The translations under genes and the position numbers were made by a program. The notes under the pieces were generated by a model. That model was not told where the DNA came from, searched no databases, and was given only the letters and a program-made list of their open reading frames with translations. A DNA stretch of 64,000 nt from Gulosibacter chungangensis (GTDB lineage: Bacteria > Actinomycetota > Actinomycetes > Actinomycetales > Microbacteriaceae), in assembly GCF_008831155.1 (NCBI RefSeq), contig NZ_WBKB01000001.1, positions 682,001-746,000 on the forward strand. The letters run 5' to 3'. Shown in pieces: positions 1-8,156 of the stretch (position 1 is its first letter; each line of letters opens with the position of its first letter).

Positions 1-75
1 GTCGCCGGCGGGCCGGTGGCCGATCAGAAAATCATCGAGGCCACCGACGCCATCGCTCGGCTCGTGCGCTCATAG
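1..75 (+). CDS. CsoR/DUF156-family metal-sensing repressor, C-terminal end only
   Basis: Only the last 24 residues lie in the window; the gene begins before base 1. The tail closely matches the end of the complete CsoR-like protein at 5963-6274: both finish with an EATDAI-x-RLVRS segment. CsoR proteins are all-helical Cu(I)- or other metal-sensing repressors that leave their operator when metal binds. The FAD reductase gene begins 46 bases downstream on the same strand, so this repressor probably heads the operon that continues to the ferredoxin gene. The metal-binding Cys-His-Cys residues are outside the window, so the inducer cannot be judged. Confidence 0.75.
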   Translation, partial: VAGGPVADQKIIEATDAIARLVRS

Positions 76-121
76 ACACTGCCGCGCTTCTCTCTGCCAC
101 GACCAATCCAGGAGTATCTCC

Positions 122-1270
122 ATGCCCAAGCATCACGTCCTCATCCTCGGCTCGGGGGCAGCCGGCGTCGCCGCCGCCCGCGCTCTCGCATCGCGTGAGG
201 ATATCCGGGTCACGCTCGCGGTACGGACTGGCGAAACGCCCTATACGCGGATGCTCATCAAGGGAGTTGCGTTCGGTCCGACACCTCCGGAGATGATCAA
301 GCTTCCTCTGCCCGACGTCGAGGTCCTCTCTGACACCGCGGTCGAGGTCGATACGTCGGCGAAGGAGGTGCAGCTCGCCTCCGGTACACGCCTCTCCTAC
401 GACGCGCTCATCGTGGCTACAGGCAGCAGGCCACGCATGCTCCCCGCCGACGTCGGCGGCGAAGACGCTGTGACGGACGCGGGACGAGTGGGTTCCCTTC
501 ATTCCCTGGAAGATGCCCTACGCGTGCGGAGGCTGCTGACTGGCCTCGGGCGGCCAGCTCGTGTCGCGATCTACGGCGGCGGGGTCATCGCCGCCGAGAC
601 GGCCTCCTCACTGCACAGCGACGGACACATTGTCACGCTCATCTCCCGTAGTGAGGTTCCCGGCGTGACTGCGTTCGGCGCTCCCGTGGCCGAACGTCTC
701 GCCGCCGATCACAGCGCGCGCGTCCTCGCACGCCTCGGCCGAACCGTACGGCACATCGAGGTGACCGACACGGGCGTTGCCATCACGCTCGACAACGACA
801 GCCCCGTCGTCGCAGACTTCCTCGTGCTGGCTCTCGGCACGACCCCCGCCGCCCCGGCACCCTGGACTGGCGGCATCGACGTCGACGATCGCCTCCGTAC
901 CGATGCGCCGCATGTCTATGCGGCCGGTGGCGTCGCGGTCCACCACGATGATGCGCTCGGCACCTGGCGCATCGACCATTGGGAGGACGCTGCGGCGCAG
1001 GGCACCCACGCTGCTCAGGTCGCCCTGCACGAGCTCGGCCTCGAGAGCGATCCGGATGTCTATCTGCCGCGCAGCCCCTACATGGCGATGGTTTATGGGC
1101 AGATGATCTCCGGCGTCGGGTACAGCGGTGACGCCGAAGCCCACCTCGAGGACGGCGAGGAGTTCGTCGTCCGGCACGAGACGGAGGGCACGGTGGTCGG
1201 TGTCACAGGCATTGACTCGGTAGGCACCGTCTACCAGTGGGGGCAGCGCCTCCACGGCGTGCGAGCCTGA
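122..1270 (+). CDS. FAD-dependent pyridine-nucleotide reductase (ferredoxin-reductase-like)
   Basis: This 382-residue protein has the two-dinucleotide-fold layout of pyridine nucleotide-disulfide/ferredoxin reductases. An N-terminal FAD fold carries LGSGAAGVAAARAL at residues 9-22, a middle ATGSRPR motif follows, and an NAD(P)H fold carries YGGGVIAAE near residue 149. A second FAD contact, HVYAAGGVA, is near residue 261. No redox-active CxxC is visible, so it resembles ferredoxin or rubredoxin reductases rather than dithiol reductases. The ATG follows an AGGAG site. The MFS gene starts 3 bases after the stop and a 7Fe ferredoxin gene lies beyond it, so the ferredoxin may be its electron partner. 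The physiological substrate is unknown; linkage to metal or thiol stress is inferred from context. Confidence 0.8.
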   Translation: MPKHHVLILGSGAAGVAAARALASREDIRVTLAVRTGETPYTRMLIKGVAFGPTPPEMIKLPLPDVEVLSDTAVEVDTSAKEVQLASGTRLSYDALIVATGSRPRMLPADVGGEDAVTDAGRVGSLHSLEDALRVRRLLTGLGRPARVAIYGGGVIAAETASSLHSDGHIVTLISRSEVPGVTAFGAPVAERLAADHSARVLARLGRTVRHIEVTDTGVAITLDNDSPVVADFLVLALGTTPAAPAPWTGGIDVDDRLRTDAPHVYAAGGVAVHHDDALGTWRIDHWEDAAAQGTHAAQVALHELGLESDPDVYLPRSPYMAMVYGQMISGVGYSGDAEAHLEDGEEFVVRHETEGTVVGVTGIDSVGTVYQWGQRLHGVRA

Positions 1271-1273
1271 GAC

Positions 1274-2494
1274 ATGCCGGGAGTCTGTACCAGCCAGACC
1301 CCACGACGCGGGTTCGCGCTCGCGCTGGCGGCCACCATCCTCACGATGGCCGCCGCCAGCGCACCTTCGCTGTTCTACCCGCAGATCGCGGACCGCCTCG
1401 GACTCATCCCGGTCGCCACGACGCTCGTGTTCGCGGTCTATACGTTCACCCTCTTGGGTGCGCTGCTGTACCTCGGCTCAGTCTCCGACCGCATCGGCCG
1501 CCGACCGGTCGTGATGGCCGGTTCGCTCCTGCTCGCCGTGAGCCTGGTTATGTTCTGGTGGGCCGGGAGTCTGACGATGCTGCTCATCGCCAGGGCGCTG
1601 CAAGGACTCGCCGCAGGCATCCTCATCCCCACGCTCTCGGCGATGATGATCGACTTCGAACCGCCGACGCAGCCGAACGCCGCAGCACTGTGGAACACGA
1701 TCGGGCCGATGCTCGGCCTCGCTACCGGTGCGCTGAGCGCCGCGATCCTCCTCGACTTCACCACCAGCCCGGCGGTTGCCGTCTTCGGAATCCTCGTCGT
1801 CGCGTTCGTCCTAGTGGCCGCGACCGTCTGGAGCACGCCCGAGCTTGTCTCCAGAGTCTGCGTACAACGAAGTGACCTGCGTCCGCGGTTCACCGTGCCA
1901 CCTCATCTGCGACGGATGCTCGCCGCCGGCATGCCCGCGATCATCGCTGGCTGGGCCACGAACGGACTCTTCCTAGCCCTCGGGGCGGGACTTGTGCAGA
2001 CCGAGCTCGGTGGGTCCACGCACACTCACGCGGGCATCGTCATCGCCGCTCTGGCCATCGCCGGCGTGGTCGCATCCCGCCTGCTCCAGCAGCGATCCGC
2101 GCGCACCATCAGCCTCTACGCGGCCACGGCGCTGGCCTTGGGCACGGTGGCGAGCATCGGTGCGCTCGCACTGCACTCCTACCCGGCCTACGTGGCCGCG
2201 GTCGCCGTCGTCGGCTCCGGGTTCGGCACCGCCTTCCTCGGTGTGCTGCGCACGCTCATGCCGCACACGGCCGCCTCAGAGCGGGCGGCCGTGATGGCCG
2301 TCGTCTACACCATCTCCTATCTGGCTTTCGGAGTGCCGACCATCATCGCTGGGCTGCTGGTGCCACTACTGACGCTGACCGGGACGATGATCGTGCTTGG
2401 CGCGGTCATCGTCGTCCTCAGTCTCGTCGCCACGGTCCTACGCGCGCGTATCCCTGATCGGCATCTGTCGCGATCACGCGGGGGCGGCTCATGA
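1274..2494 (+). CDS. MFS transporter
   Basis: A 406-residue hydrophobic protein with about 12 predicted membrane segments. The MFS loop 2-3 signature appears near residues 70-78 as SVSDRIGRRP, the usual G-x-x-x-D-R-x-G-R-R type motif. It belongs to the drug:H+ antiporter-like branch, but the substrate cannot be read from sequence. It begins 3 bases after the FAD reductase stop and is probably co-transcribed with it. Its position between a CsoR repressor and metal-efflux genes suggests export of a metal chelate or toxic metabolite; that is inference. The C-terminus is short and basic. Confidence 0.8.
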   Translation: MPGVCTSQTPRRGFALALAATILTMAAASAPSLFYPQIADRLGLIPVATTLVFAVYTFTLLGALLYLGSVSDRIGRRPVVMAGSLLLAVSLVMFWWAGSLTMLLIARALQGLAAGILIPTLSAMMIDFEPPTQPNAAALWNTIGPMLGLATGALSAAILLDFTTSPAVAVFGILVVAFVLVAATVWSTPELVSRVCVQRSDLRPRFTVPPHLRRMLAAGMPAIIAGWATNGLFLALGAGLVQTELGGSTHTHAGIVIAALAIAGVVASRLLQQRSARTISLYAATALALGTVASIGALALHSYPAYVAAVAVVGSGFGTAFLGVLRTLMPHTAASERAAVMAVVYTISYLAFGVPTIIAGLLVPLLTLTGTMIVLGAVIVVLSLVATVLRARIPDRHLSRSRGGGS

Positions 2495-2610
2495 TCGAAC
2501 GCACCGCTGCGCAGGCCGCGCCGGTTCGCGTTCGGGTATGCGACTTCCACTCCCGTTCGCAGGCGATCTGAGCGAACGCCCCCATCCGCTTGCTACCGAT
2601 AGGAGAGCCC

Positions 2611-2931
2611 ATGACCTACGTAATCGCGCTTCCCTGCGTGGATGTCAAGGACCGCGCCTGCATCGACGAGTGCCCCGTCGACTGCATCTACGAAGGTGAA
2701 CGGTCGCTCTACATCCATCCCGACGAGTGCGTCGACTGCGGCGCATGCGAGCCGGTCTGCCCGGTCGAAGCCATCTACTACGAGGACGATCTGCCCGACC
2801 AGTGGCAGGACTACTACAAGGCCAACGTCGAGTTCTTCGACGAGCTCGGCTCACCCGGCGGAGCCGCGAAGGTCGGACCCACCGGCTACGACCACCCGCT
2901 GATTGCCGCCCTGCCCGTCAAGGACAACTAG
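2611..2931 (+). CDS. fdxA: 7Fe ferredoxin (FdxA type, 3Fe-4S/4Fe-4S)
   Basis: The 106-residue protein has the actinobacterial FdxA layout. An N-terminal CxxxxCPVDC cluster is followed by [16 protein letters not shown], giving one 3Fe-4S and one 4Fe-4S site, then an acidic C-terminal tail. The start chosen is the ATG giving MTYVIALPC, preceded by AGGAG at 2601-2605; an upstream in-frame TTG would place that site inside the gene. It is a soluble one-electron carrier. It follows the FAD reductase and MFS genes on the same strand, and reductase plus ferredoxin make a plausible electron-transfer pair. Confidence 0.9.
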   Translation: MTYVIALPCVDVKDRACIDECPVDCIYEGERSLYIHPDECVDCGACEPVCPVEAIYYEDDLPDQWQDYYKANVEFFDELGSPGGAAKVGPTGYDHPLIAALPVKDN

Positions 2932-2955
2932 CGGCACGCCTCCACCCTTGTCTAG

Positions 2956-2970
2956 TACCCCCTAGGGGTA
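2956..2970. promoter_or_regulatory. CsoR-type operator upstream of the ydhK-copB unit
   Basis: TACCCCCTAGGGGTA is a near-perfect G/C-tract palindrome matching the known CsoR pseudo-consensus. It ends 35 bases before the YdhK start and overlaps a -10-like TATAAGGT just downstream, a position suited to repression of the YdhK/P-type ATPase operon. Confidence 0.75.
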
Positions 2971-3005
2971 TAAGGTTAGAGCATTGACGGAAAGGTGACA
3001 CTGAC

Positions 3006-3455
3006 ATGGATCACTCGATGATGGACCACCCGATGGACGGCGGACCCGCGCCCGAGGGCATCAAGGAAGCCGCCGATCCGACGTACCCGGTCGGCACCGA
3101 CGTCACCCTGACGGCGGACCACATGGCGGGCATGGATGGGGCTCGGGCGACGATCGCCGGAGCCTACGACACCTACACCTACTCGGTGAACTACACGCCC
3201 ACCACCGGCGGTGACACCGTCACCGACCATCGGTGGGTCGTGCAGGAGGAGATCCGCGACGCCGGTGACCAGCGACTGCCTGACGGCGCGGAGGTCACCC
3301 TGCTCGCGGAGCACATGAAGGGCATGGAGGGCGCGCACGCGACGATCGCCTACTCCAGCGACGAGACCGTCTACATGGTCGACTACGAAGCCCACGGGAT
3401 GACGATGACGAACCACAAGTGGGTCGTTGAGAGCGAGATCCAGCCGGCGTCCTGA
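3006..3455 (+). CDS. YdhK/DUF1541-family protein
   Basis: The 149-residue protein holds two tandem YdhK-type repeats of about 60 residues, each with the pattern V-T-L-x-A(E)-H-M-x-G-M-x-G-A-x-A-T-I. They start near residues 35 and 95. The N-terminus is Met/His/Asp-rich (MDHSMMDHPMDGG), consistent with copper binding. No signal peptide is visible; family members elsewhere are often lipoproteins, so this one may be cytosolic or shortened. A CsoR-type box lies just upstream and the copper-type ATPase gene follows, so a role in copper handling is likely though the biochemical function is unknown. Confidence 0.8.
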   Translation: MDHSMMDHPMDGGPAPEGIKEAADPTYPVGTDVTLTADHMAGMDGARATIAGAYDTYTYSVNYTPTTGGDTVTDHRWVVQEEIRDAGDQRLPDGAEVTLLAEHMKGMEGAHATIAYSSDETVYMVDYEAHGMTMTNHKWVVESEIQPAS

Positions 3456-3516
3456 GCCGGTCACGATGCACTCAGAGGACTATCTGGGGGCGATCCGGAC
3501 GCGGAGGAGCAGAGTG

Positions 3517-5763
3517 ATGACAGATCCGAACGCACACCACGATCACGAGGGCGACGTTACTGGCGTGCCTGCGCACGGAGAGCACCACGCTGCCGCAGCG
3601 GCGTCCCACAGCCGGCCCGGCGCGCACGCGGTGCACGACGGCCACAAGATGGAGCACAACGCCCACGGCGACCACGCCGGATGCGTGGCGCGCGACGACC
3701 ACAAAGCACATGGCGGCCAGGGCGGTCACGGGGGCCACGGCGGCGGTCACGGAGGCCACGCCGGGCACGGCGACCACGCCGGCCAGTTCCGACGACTGTT
3801 CTGGATCAACCTCATCATCGCGATCCCGGTGGTCGCCTTCTCGCCGATGTTCGGCATGCTGCTTGGCTACGACGTGCCAGCCTGGGCGACCTGGATTGCG
3901 CCCGTGCTCGGCACCGTCATGTACGGATGGGGCGGCTGGCCGTTCCTCACCGGCGCCTGGAGCGAGTTGAAGAACCGCAAGCCGGGGATGATGCTGCTGA
4001 TCGCGTTGGCGATCACCGTGGCCTTCTTCGCCTCCTGGGCCGCGACCCTGGGACTGGTGCACCACGAGCTGGAGTTCTGGTGGGAGCTGGCCCTGCTGAT
4101 CGTCATCATGCTGCTGGGCCACTGGATCGAGATGCGCTCTCTCGCTCAGACCACCTCGGCGCTGGACTCGCTGGCCGCGCTGCTGCCTGATGAGGCGGAG
4201 CGCGTCGAGGGCGACGACGTCGTCAAGGTGGCCCCCGGCGACCTTGCCGTGGGGGACGTCGTCATCGTGCGCCCCGGCGGCAGCGTCCCCGCCGACGGCC
4301 GCATCGTCGACGGCAGCGCGGACATGGACGAGTCCATGATCACCGGCGAATCGCGGCCGGTCGCCCGTGGTGAAGGCGATGCCGTCACCGCGGGCACCGT
4401 CGCGACCGACTCCGGGCTGCGGGTGCAGATCACCGCCACCGGCGACGACACCACCCTGGCGGGCATCAACCGTCTCGTCGCCGAAGCGCAGAACTCGTCC
4501 TCGCATGCGCAGCGAATCGCCGACCGTGCAGCCGCGCTGCTCTTCTGGTTCGCGCTGATCGCCGCCGCCATCACCGCGGTCGTGTGGACTTCCGTCGGCG
4601 ACCCGGATGCCGCGGTGGTCCGGGCGATCACAGTGCTGGTGATCGCCTGCCCGCACGCCCTCGGCCTCGCGATCCCCCTCGTCGTGTCCATCGCCACCGA
4701 GCGCGCCGCCCGCGGCGGCGTCCTGGTCAAGGACCGCTTGGCGCTGGAGTCCATGCGACAGATCGACGCGGTGCTGTTCGACAAGACCGGGACGCTCACC
4801 AAGGGCGAGCCGACCGTCGTCGGCGTCGAGCCCGCCAGCGACCTCGACGCCGACGCAGTCCTGGCCCTGGCGGCGTCCGCCGAGGCCGACAGCGAGCACC
4901 CGCTCGCCAAAGCGATCGTCGCCGCCGCCAAGGACAAGGGCCTCCGGCTCGAACGGGCCAGCGGGTTCACCTCCTCCCCGGCTGTGGGTGTCACCGCGAC
5001 CGTTGCCGGCCATGAGATCCGGGTCGGCGGGCCGCGCCTGCTCGAGGAGGCCGGGCAGCCCGAGACCAGCATCGCGGACGACTGGCGCGCCGAGGGCGCG
5101 ATCATCCTGCATGTCGTCCGCGACGGCACCATGATCGGCGGCCTGAAGCTCGCCGACGAGGTCCGTCCCGAGTCCCGCGACGCCGTGGACGCACTGCACA
5201 AGCTTGGCGTCGAGGTCGTCATGATCACCGGTGACGCGGAGGCCGTGGCGCAGGAGGTCGGCCGCGAGCTCGGTATCGACCGGGTGTTCGCCGGTGTCCG
5301 TCCCGAGGACAAGTCCGCGAAGGTCGCCCAGCTGCAGCACGAGGGCAAGAAGGTCGCGGTGGTGGGAGACGGCGTCAACGACGCGCCCGCTCTCGCCCAG
5401 GCCGATGTCGGCATCGCCATCGGCGCCGGCACGGACGTCGCCATCGCCTCGGCCGGCGTCATCCTCGCCAGCTCGGACCCGCGCTCCGTGCTCTCGGTGA
5501 TCGAGCTGTCCAGGGCCGCCTACCGCAAGATGAAGCAGAACCTGTGGTGGGCGGCCGGCTACAACCTCATCTCCGTTCCGCTCGCCGCTGGCGTGCTCGC
5601 CCCAGTGGGGTTCGTCCTGCCCATGTCCGTCGGGGCCGTCCTGATGTCGCTGTCTACCGTCGTGGTCGCGCTCAACGCGCAGCTGCTGCGACGTCTGGAC
5701 CTGAGTCCCGCAGCTAGTACCCAGGCGATCCTGAACGGAAGTCTGCGACGGGAGAAGACTTGA
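3517..5763 (+). CDS. copB: Heavy-metal P1B-type ATPase, CopB-like (CPH motif)
   Basis: This 748-residue membrane pump probably exports copper or silver. In order it has a very His/Gly-rich N-terminal tail (about residues 1-90) in place of a CxxC metal-binding domain, two pairs of membrane helices, a TGES actuator motif near residue 275, the intramembrane CPH motif at Cys378, the phosphorylation site DKTGT at Asp422, a SEHPLAKAI motif typical of P1B pumps, and the GDGVNDAP hinge near residue 617. The CPH type is known from CopB proteins that move Cu2+, Cu+ or Ag+. The chosen ATG follows GGAGG at 3502-3506; an in-frame start at 3427 would overlap ydhK. It lies behind the YdhK gene and the CsoR-type box. 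Confidence 0.93.
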   Translation: MTDPNAHHDHEGDVTGVPAHGEHHAAAAASHSRPGAHAVHDGHKMEHNAHGDHAGCVARDDHKAHGGQGGHGGHGGGHGGHAGHGDHAGQFRRLFWINLIIAIPVVAFSPMFGMLLGYDVPAWATWIAPVLGTVMYGWGGWPFLTGAWSELKNRKPGMMLLIALAITVAFFASWAATLGLVHHELEFWWELALLIVIMLLGHWIEMRSLAQTTSALDSLAALLPDEAERVEGDDVVKVAPGDLAVGDVVIVRPGGSVPADGRIVDGSADMDESMITGESRPVARGEGDAVTAGTVATDSGLRVQITATGDDTTLAGINRLVAEAQNSSSHAQRIADRAAALLFWFALIAAAITAVVWTSVGDPDAAVVRAITVLVIACPHALGLAIPLVVSIATERAARGGVLVKDRLALESMRQIDAVLFDKTGTLTKGEPTVVGVEPASDLDADAVLALAASAEADSEHPLAKAIVAAAKDKGLRLERASGFTSSPAVGVTATVAGHEIRVGGPRLLEEAGQPETSIADDWRAEGAIILHVVRDGTMIGGLKLADEVRPESRDAVDALHKLGVEVVMITGDAEAVAQEVGRELGIDRVFAGVRPEDKSAKVAQLQHEGKKVAVVGDGVNDAPALAQADVGIAIGAGTDVAIASAGVILASSDPRSVLSVIELSRAAYRKMKQNLWWAAGYNLISVPLAAGVLAPVGFVLPMSVGAVLMSLSTVVVALNAQLLRRLDLSPAASTQAILNGSLRREKT

Positions 5764-5888
5764 GGACGCATCGTCTCAGCGCGACCGTCGTCGTTGACCG
5801 CGCCGCAGTCGAAGCTCTCGCCAACACCGTCCCCGTTGACCGATCCGGTGCTGTCCCCAAGCTCAGGCCACCGCGTCGCCGGGACGGC

Positions 5889-5909
5889 TACCCTAATACC
5901 GGTAGGGGG
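5889..5909. promoter_or_regulatory. Candidate CsoR-type operator before csoR
   Basis: CCCTA and TAGGG arms flank a 7-base centre containing ACCGGT, about 55 bases before the csoR start. The site is less regular than the other boxes in this island but has the same C-tract/G-tract polarity. Autoregulation of csoR is typical for the family. Confidence 0.5.
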
Positions 5910-5962
5910 TTCCCTCCGAAAGCGAGCAAGTCCCGTGGGGCCTAGAAGGTAAGGAACCGACC

Positions 5963-6274
5963 ATGTCATCGCAAAGCGCCGCAGCACAACAGCACGGTTA
6001 CATCACCGAGAAGGAGCAGTACCTCCAGCGCATGAAGCGCATCGAAGGCCAGGCACGCGGGATCGCGAAGATGATCGACGAGGAGAAGTACTGCATCGAC
6101 ATCCTCACCCAGATCAGCGCGCTGACCCGTGCGATCCAAGGCGTCGCAACAGGCCTGCTGGACGACCACCTCAAGCACTGCGTGCTCGATGCGGCCAAGC
6201 TCGGCGACGACGCAGCAGCCCTGGCGAAGATCCAAGAAGCCACCGACGCGATCAACCGGCTCGTTCGCTCTTGA
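5963..6274 (+). CDS. csoR: CsoR-family metal-sensing transcriptional repressor
   Basis: The 103-residue protein has the DUF156/CsoR fold. It carries the R-M-K-R-I-E-G-Q-A-R-G helix, then Y-C-I-D-I-L-T-Q-I (first Cys ligand), and D-D-H-L-K-H-C-V (His and second Cys ligands), which together form the Cu(I)-binding Cys-His-Cys set. The C-terminal helix ends in RLVRS. CsoR tetramers bind GC-tract palindromes and release them on binding copper. The start ATG is preceded by AAGGAA. Several CsoR-type boxes in the same 12 kb are likely targets of this protein or the partial paralogue at the window start. Confidence 0.92.
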   Translation: MSSQSAAAQQHGYITEKEQYLQRMKRIEGQARGIAKMIDEEKYCIDILTQISALTRAIQGVATGLLDDHLKHCVLDAAKLGDDAAALAKIQEATDAINRLVRS

Positions 6275-6380
6275 CTCGGCCCTGCTAGGCAGTTCGGAAT
6301 CCGCCACTGAGTCCGGTTGTCGGCCCGTAGCCACGCTGCTCGGCGGCCGGTGCGAGTGTGTCAGGGCGATACTCCGTTGA

Positions 6381-6395
6381 TACCCAGTAGGGGTA
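6381..6395. promoter_or_regulatory. CsoR-type operator before the ArsR/AhpD unit
   Basis: TACCCAGTAGGGGTA has the same arms as the other boxes (one arm is CCC rather than CCCC). It is followed at once by a second G-tract and ends 18 bases before the ArsR start, so it should overlap the promoter. Confidence 0.6.
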
Positions 6396-6413
6396 GGGGG
6401 TAGGGTGGCGAGC

Positions 6414-6758
6414 ATGAGAGAGGTTTACCACGACAACGCGACCTATGAGTCGCCGTACCTGGATTCCGCGGTCGCAGTCTTCGCCCTCCTTGCCCATCCG
6501 ATCCGTGTGAAGATCATCCTCGCCCTCCGCGGCATAGAGATGTCGGCCAACCACCTCGCCGACATCGTGGACCTCCCGGCCGAGCAGGTCGGACAAGAAC
6601 TGGCGACCCTCGAGTCGGCGGGCGTCGTGGCCCGAGAACGTGATGGCCGTCGTGACTTCTACCAGCTCGCCAATGGGCACGCGGGCTCATTGGCGGCAAA
6701 TGCCATCTTCCATGCCCAGCACCAGGCCGACTCACAAGCACACGCTGCGACCAGATAG
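6414..6758 (+). CDS. ArsR/SmtB-family winged-helix regulator
   Basis: The 114-residue protein has the ArsR winged-helix pattern: FALLAHPIRVKIILALRG, then a DNA-recognition region around SANHLADIVDLPAEQVGQEL, and a wing VARERDGRRDFYQLANG. No CxC or other Cys ligands are present; the only candidate ligands are His/Asp residues near the ends, so any metal sensed is unclear. The ATG is taken as start; an in-frame GTG three codons earlier is possible. It sits directly behind a CsoR-type box and is followed closely by the AhpD-like gene. Confidence 0.85.
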   Translation: MREVYHDNATYESPYLDSAVAVFALLAHPIRVKIILALRGIEMSANHLADIVDLPAEQVGQELATLESAGVVARERDGRRDFYQLANGHAGSLAANAIFHAQHQADSQAHAATR

Positions 6759-6782
6759 GTGCCCAACGACAAAGGAGGAACC

Positions 6783-7301
6783 TTGCCCCGCTTTACTCGA
6801 CTGACCCCGGACACCGCCGTGGGCGCCTCTCGTGAGCTGCTCGGCGACCTCGTCAGCCGGCACGGGACCGTCGGCGACATGGTCTCCACGATGGCCAACT
6901 CGCCCGCGGTGCTCGGTGGCTACCTACAGCTGAGCAAGGCCATGCGCCGGGCCAAGCTCGCCCGCAAGACCAGCGAGCTGATCTCGATTGCCGTGCAGGC
7001 GCAGCAGGGGTGTGGCCTCTGCCTGGAATCCCATGTTGCAGCAGCCCGATCTCTCGGCGTCCCGGAGCAGGACATCGAACTCGCCCATCAAGGCAAGTCC
7101 AGCGATCCAGCCGTCGCGGCGATCATCGAGCTCGGACTCCAGGTCTACCGTGAGCCGAGCTCCATCACCGACGAGCAGATCGGGCGGCTGCGCCACTTCG
7201 GGTATAGCGACCGCGAGGTCGCCGATGTGGTCGGAGTCATCTCACTCAACATCCTCACCGGCGCGTTCAATCTCCTCGCCGGACTCACGCCAGGGAATTA
7301 G
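6783..7301 (+). CDS. Carboxymuconolactone decarboxylase (AhpD-like) family protein
   Basis: The 172-residue all-helical protein has the AhpD-type redox motif CGLCLESH near residues 75-82 (CxxC with a following His), preceded by K-T-S-E-L-I-S-I-A-V. AhpD-type proteins act as thiol-dependent peroxidase reductants, although many of this broad family are uncharacterised. The start is a TTG that follows an ideal AAAGGAGG site by seven bases; an upstream GTG would place that site inside the gene. Co-transcription with the preceding ArsR gene is likely. A role in oxidative stress accompanying metal exposure is inferred. Confidence 0.82.
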   Translation: MPRFTRLTPDTAVGASRELLGDLVSRHGTVGDMVSTMANSPAVLGGYLQLSKAMRRAKLARKTSELISIAVQAQQGCGLCLESHVAAARSLGVPEQDIELAHQGKSSDPAVAAIIELGLQVYREPSSITDEQIGRLRHFGYSDREVADVVGVISLNILTGAFNLLAGLTPGN

Positions 7302-7313
7302 CCCTGACGCAAC

Positions 7314-7387
7314 GGTGCCTTGGCCGAGTGGTTAGGCAGCGGCCTGCAAAGCCGTCCACACGGGTTCGAATCCCGTAGGCACCTCCA
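7314..7387 (+). tRNA. tRNA-Cys(GCA)
   Basis: A full cloverleaf is visible. The acceptor arms GGTGCCT (7314-7320) and AGGCACC (7377-7383) pair perfectly, the anticodon loop reads CTGCAAA (GCA, cysteine), the T-arm is CGGGTTCGAATCCCG, and CCA is encoded at 7385-7387. It stands alone inside the metal-resistance array, between the AhpD-like gene and an ArsR gene, which is unusual and may mark an integration site or carriage by the element. Confidence 0.95.
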
Positions 7388-7754
7388 GAGGTCGCAACGG
7401 GTAGGGAAAGCCGCGACTGCGATGAGCCCCCGCTCCGGTGCGTACGACTCCGGCTCGAAGGCCCGTCATTGACCCCGCCGCCCGCCCTCAACGTCGAGGC
7501 ATCGGGTTCGACGAAGACCTCGACCAGCACCCGGTGCCCGCCCCAACCCACGTACGACCGCGATGCAGGCGGCAATCACTGCGGAGGTCGCCCTGTCGAT
7601 CACGCCCTTGTCAACGCCACCCATCGGGCGATTCGAGATCGGGTGCGGCGGGACCACCTAGGCGGCGCGCCGAGCCGCTGGCGCAAGTCCGACACATGGC
7701 CGTCGGGCCAGAGTGGCATCGTCACATGTCGACAACAGTGTCATAAAGCGATAG
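7388..7754. other. Intergenic stretch, no convincing gene
   Basis: About 370 bases between tRNA-Cys and the ArsR operator. Short open frames exist on both strands but none has a ribosome site, a recognisable motif or a plausible start. It may be eroded mobile-element DNA next to the tRNA gene; nothing specific was recognised. Confidence 0.4.
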
Positions 7755-7772
7755 CATCGTTACATGGCGATG
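7755..7772. promoter_or_regulatory. ArsR operator overlapping the start codon (copy 1)
   Basis: CATCG and CGATG arms are separated by 8 bases, with the ATG of the ArsR gene inside the spacer. The same arms, spacing and offset recur at 9268-9287. This implies a very short leader or leaderless message and autoregulation by direct blocking at the start. Confidence 0.65.
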
Positions 7773-8156
7773 AATCGTGAGGCTCGAACGAGTGCCGTGG
7801 ACGGTGGAGCGACGGCCGAGTACGCGCACCTGTTCCAGGCCCTTGCCGACCCGACACGCCTCGCGGTGTTGCAGCACCTCGCCTCTGGCCAGCACCGAGT
7901 TCGCGACTTGGTGGACCACATGGGCTTCGCTCAGTCCACAGTGAGCAGGCATCTGAGCTTCCTCTCGGACTGCCGGCTCATCACGATGCAGCCAGAGGGC
8001 CGGTCGTCGTGGTATTCGCTCGCTGACCCCGCACGTTTGCGTTCGCTTATCGCGTCCGCTGAAGACCTTCTCGGTGCCGCAGGCACGCACTCCCAGCTCT
8101 GCGCGCATCTGAGAACCCCACAAGACGACCCCATCCAAGAAAAGGAGAACGACTAA
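7764..8156 (+). CDS. ArsR/SmtB-family metal-sensing repressor of the CDF exporter
   Basis: The 130-residue winged-helix repressor has L-F-Q-A-L-A-D-P-T-R-L-A-V-L-Q-H-L, the recognition helix AQSTVSRHLSFL, and a wing QPEGRSSWYSL. Candidate ligands include Cys70 of SDCRLI and, after position 110, H-S-Q-L-C-A-H-L, a C-terminal His/Cys set suggestive of Zn/Cd sensors of the CmtR/CzrA type. Its stop codon abuts the ATG of the CDF exporter gene, so the two form an operon. The start lies inside the inverted repeat described separately. Confidence 0.88.
   Translation: MAMNREARTSAVDGGATAEYAHLFQALADPTRLAVLQHLASGQHRVRDLVDHMGFAQSTVSRHLSFLSDCRLITMQPEGRSSWYSLADPARLRSLIASAEDLLGAAGTHSQLCAHLRTPQDDPIQEKEND

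Noticed and set aside
2491-2571. A 26-codon frame starting on the MFS stop codon (ATGA)
   Set aside because: Too short and without motif or conservation evidence; coupling by itself is not enough. It could be a translated leader for the ferredoxin, but I cannot support that.
3472-5340. A 622-codon open frame on the minus strand opposite the P-type ATPase gene
   Set aside because: It is a frame shadow of a very GC-rich gene; the product is His/Gly/Asp/Arg-rich without motifs, while the plus strand has every P1B-ATPase motif.
5764-5945. Short plus-strand frame between copB and csoR
   Set aside because: No plausible start (TTG overlapping the copB stop), no motif, and it runs through the csoR operator.
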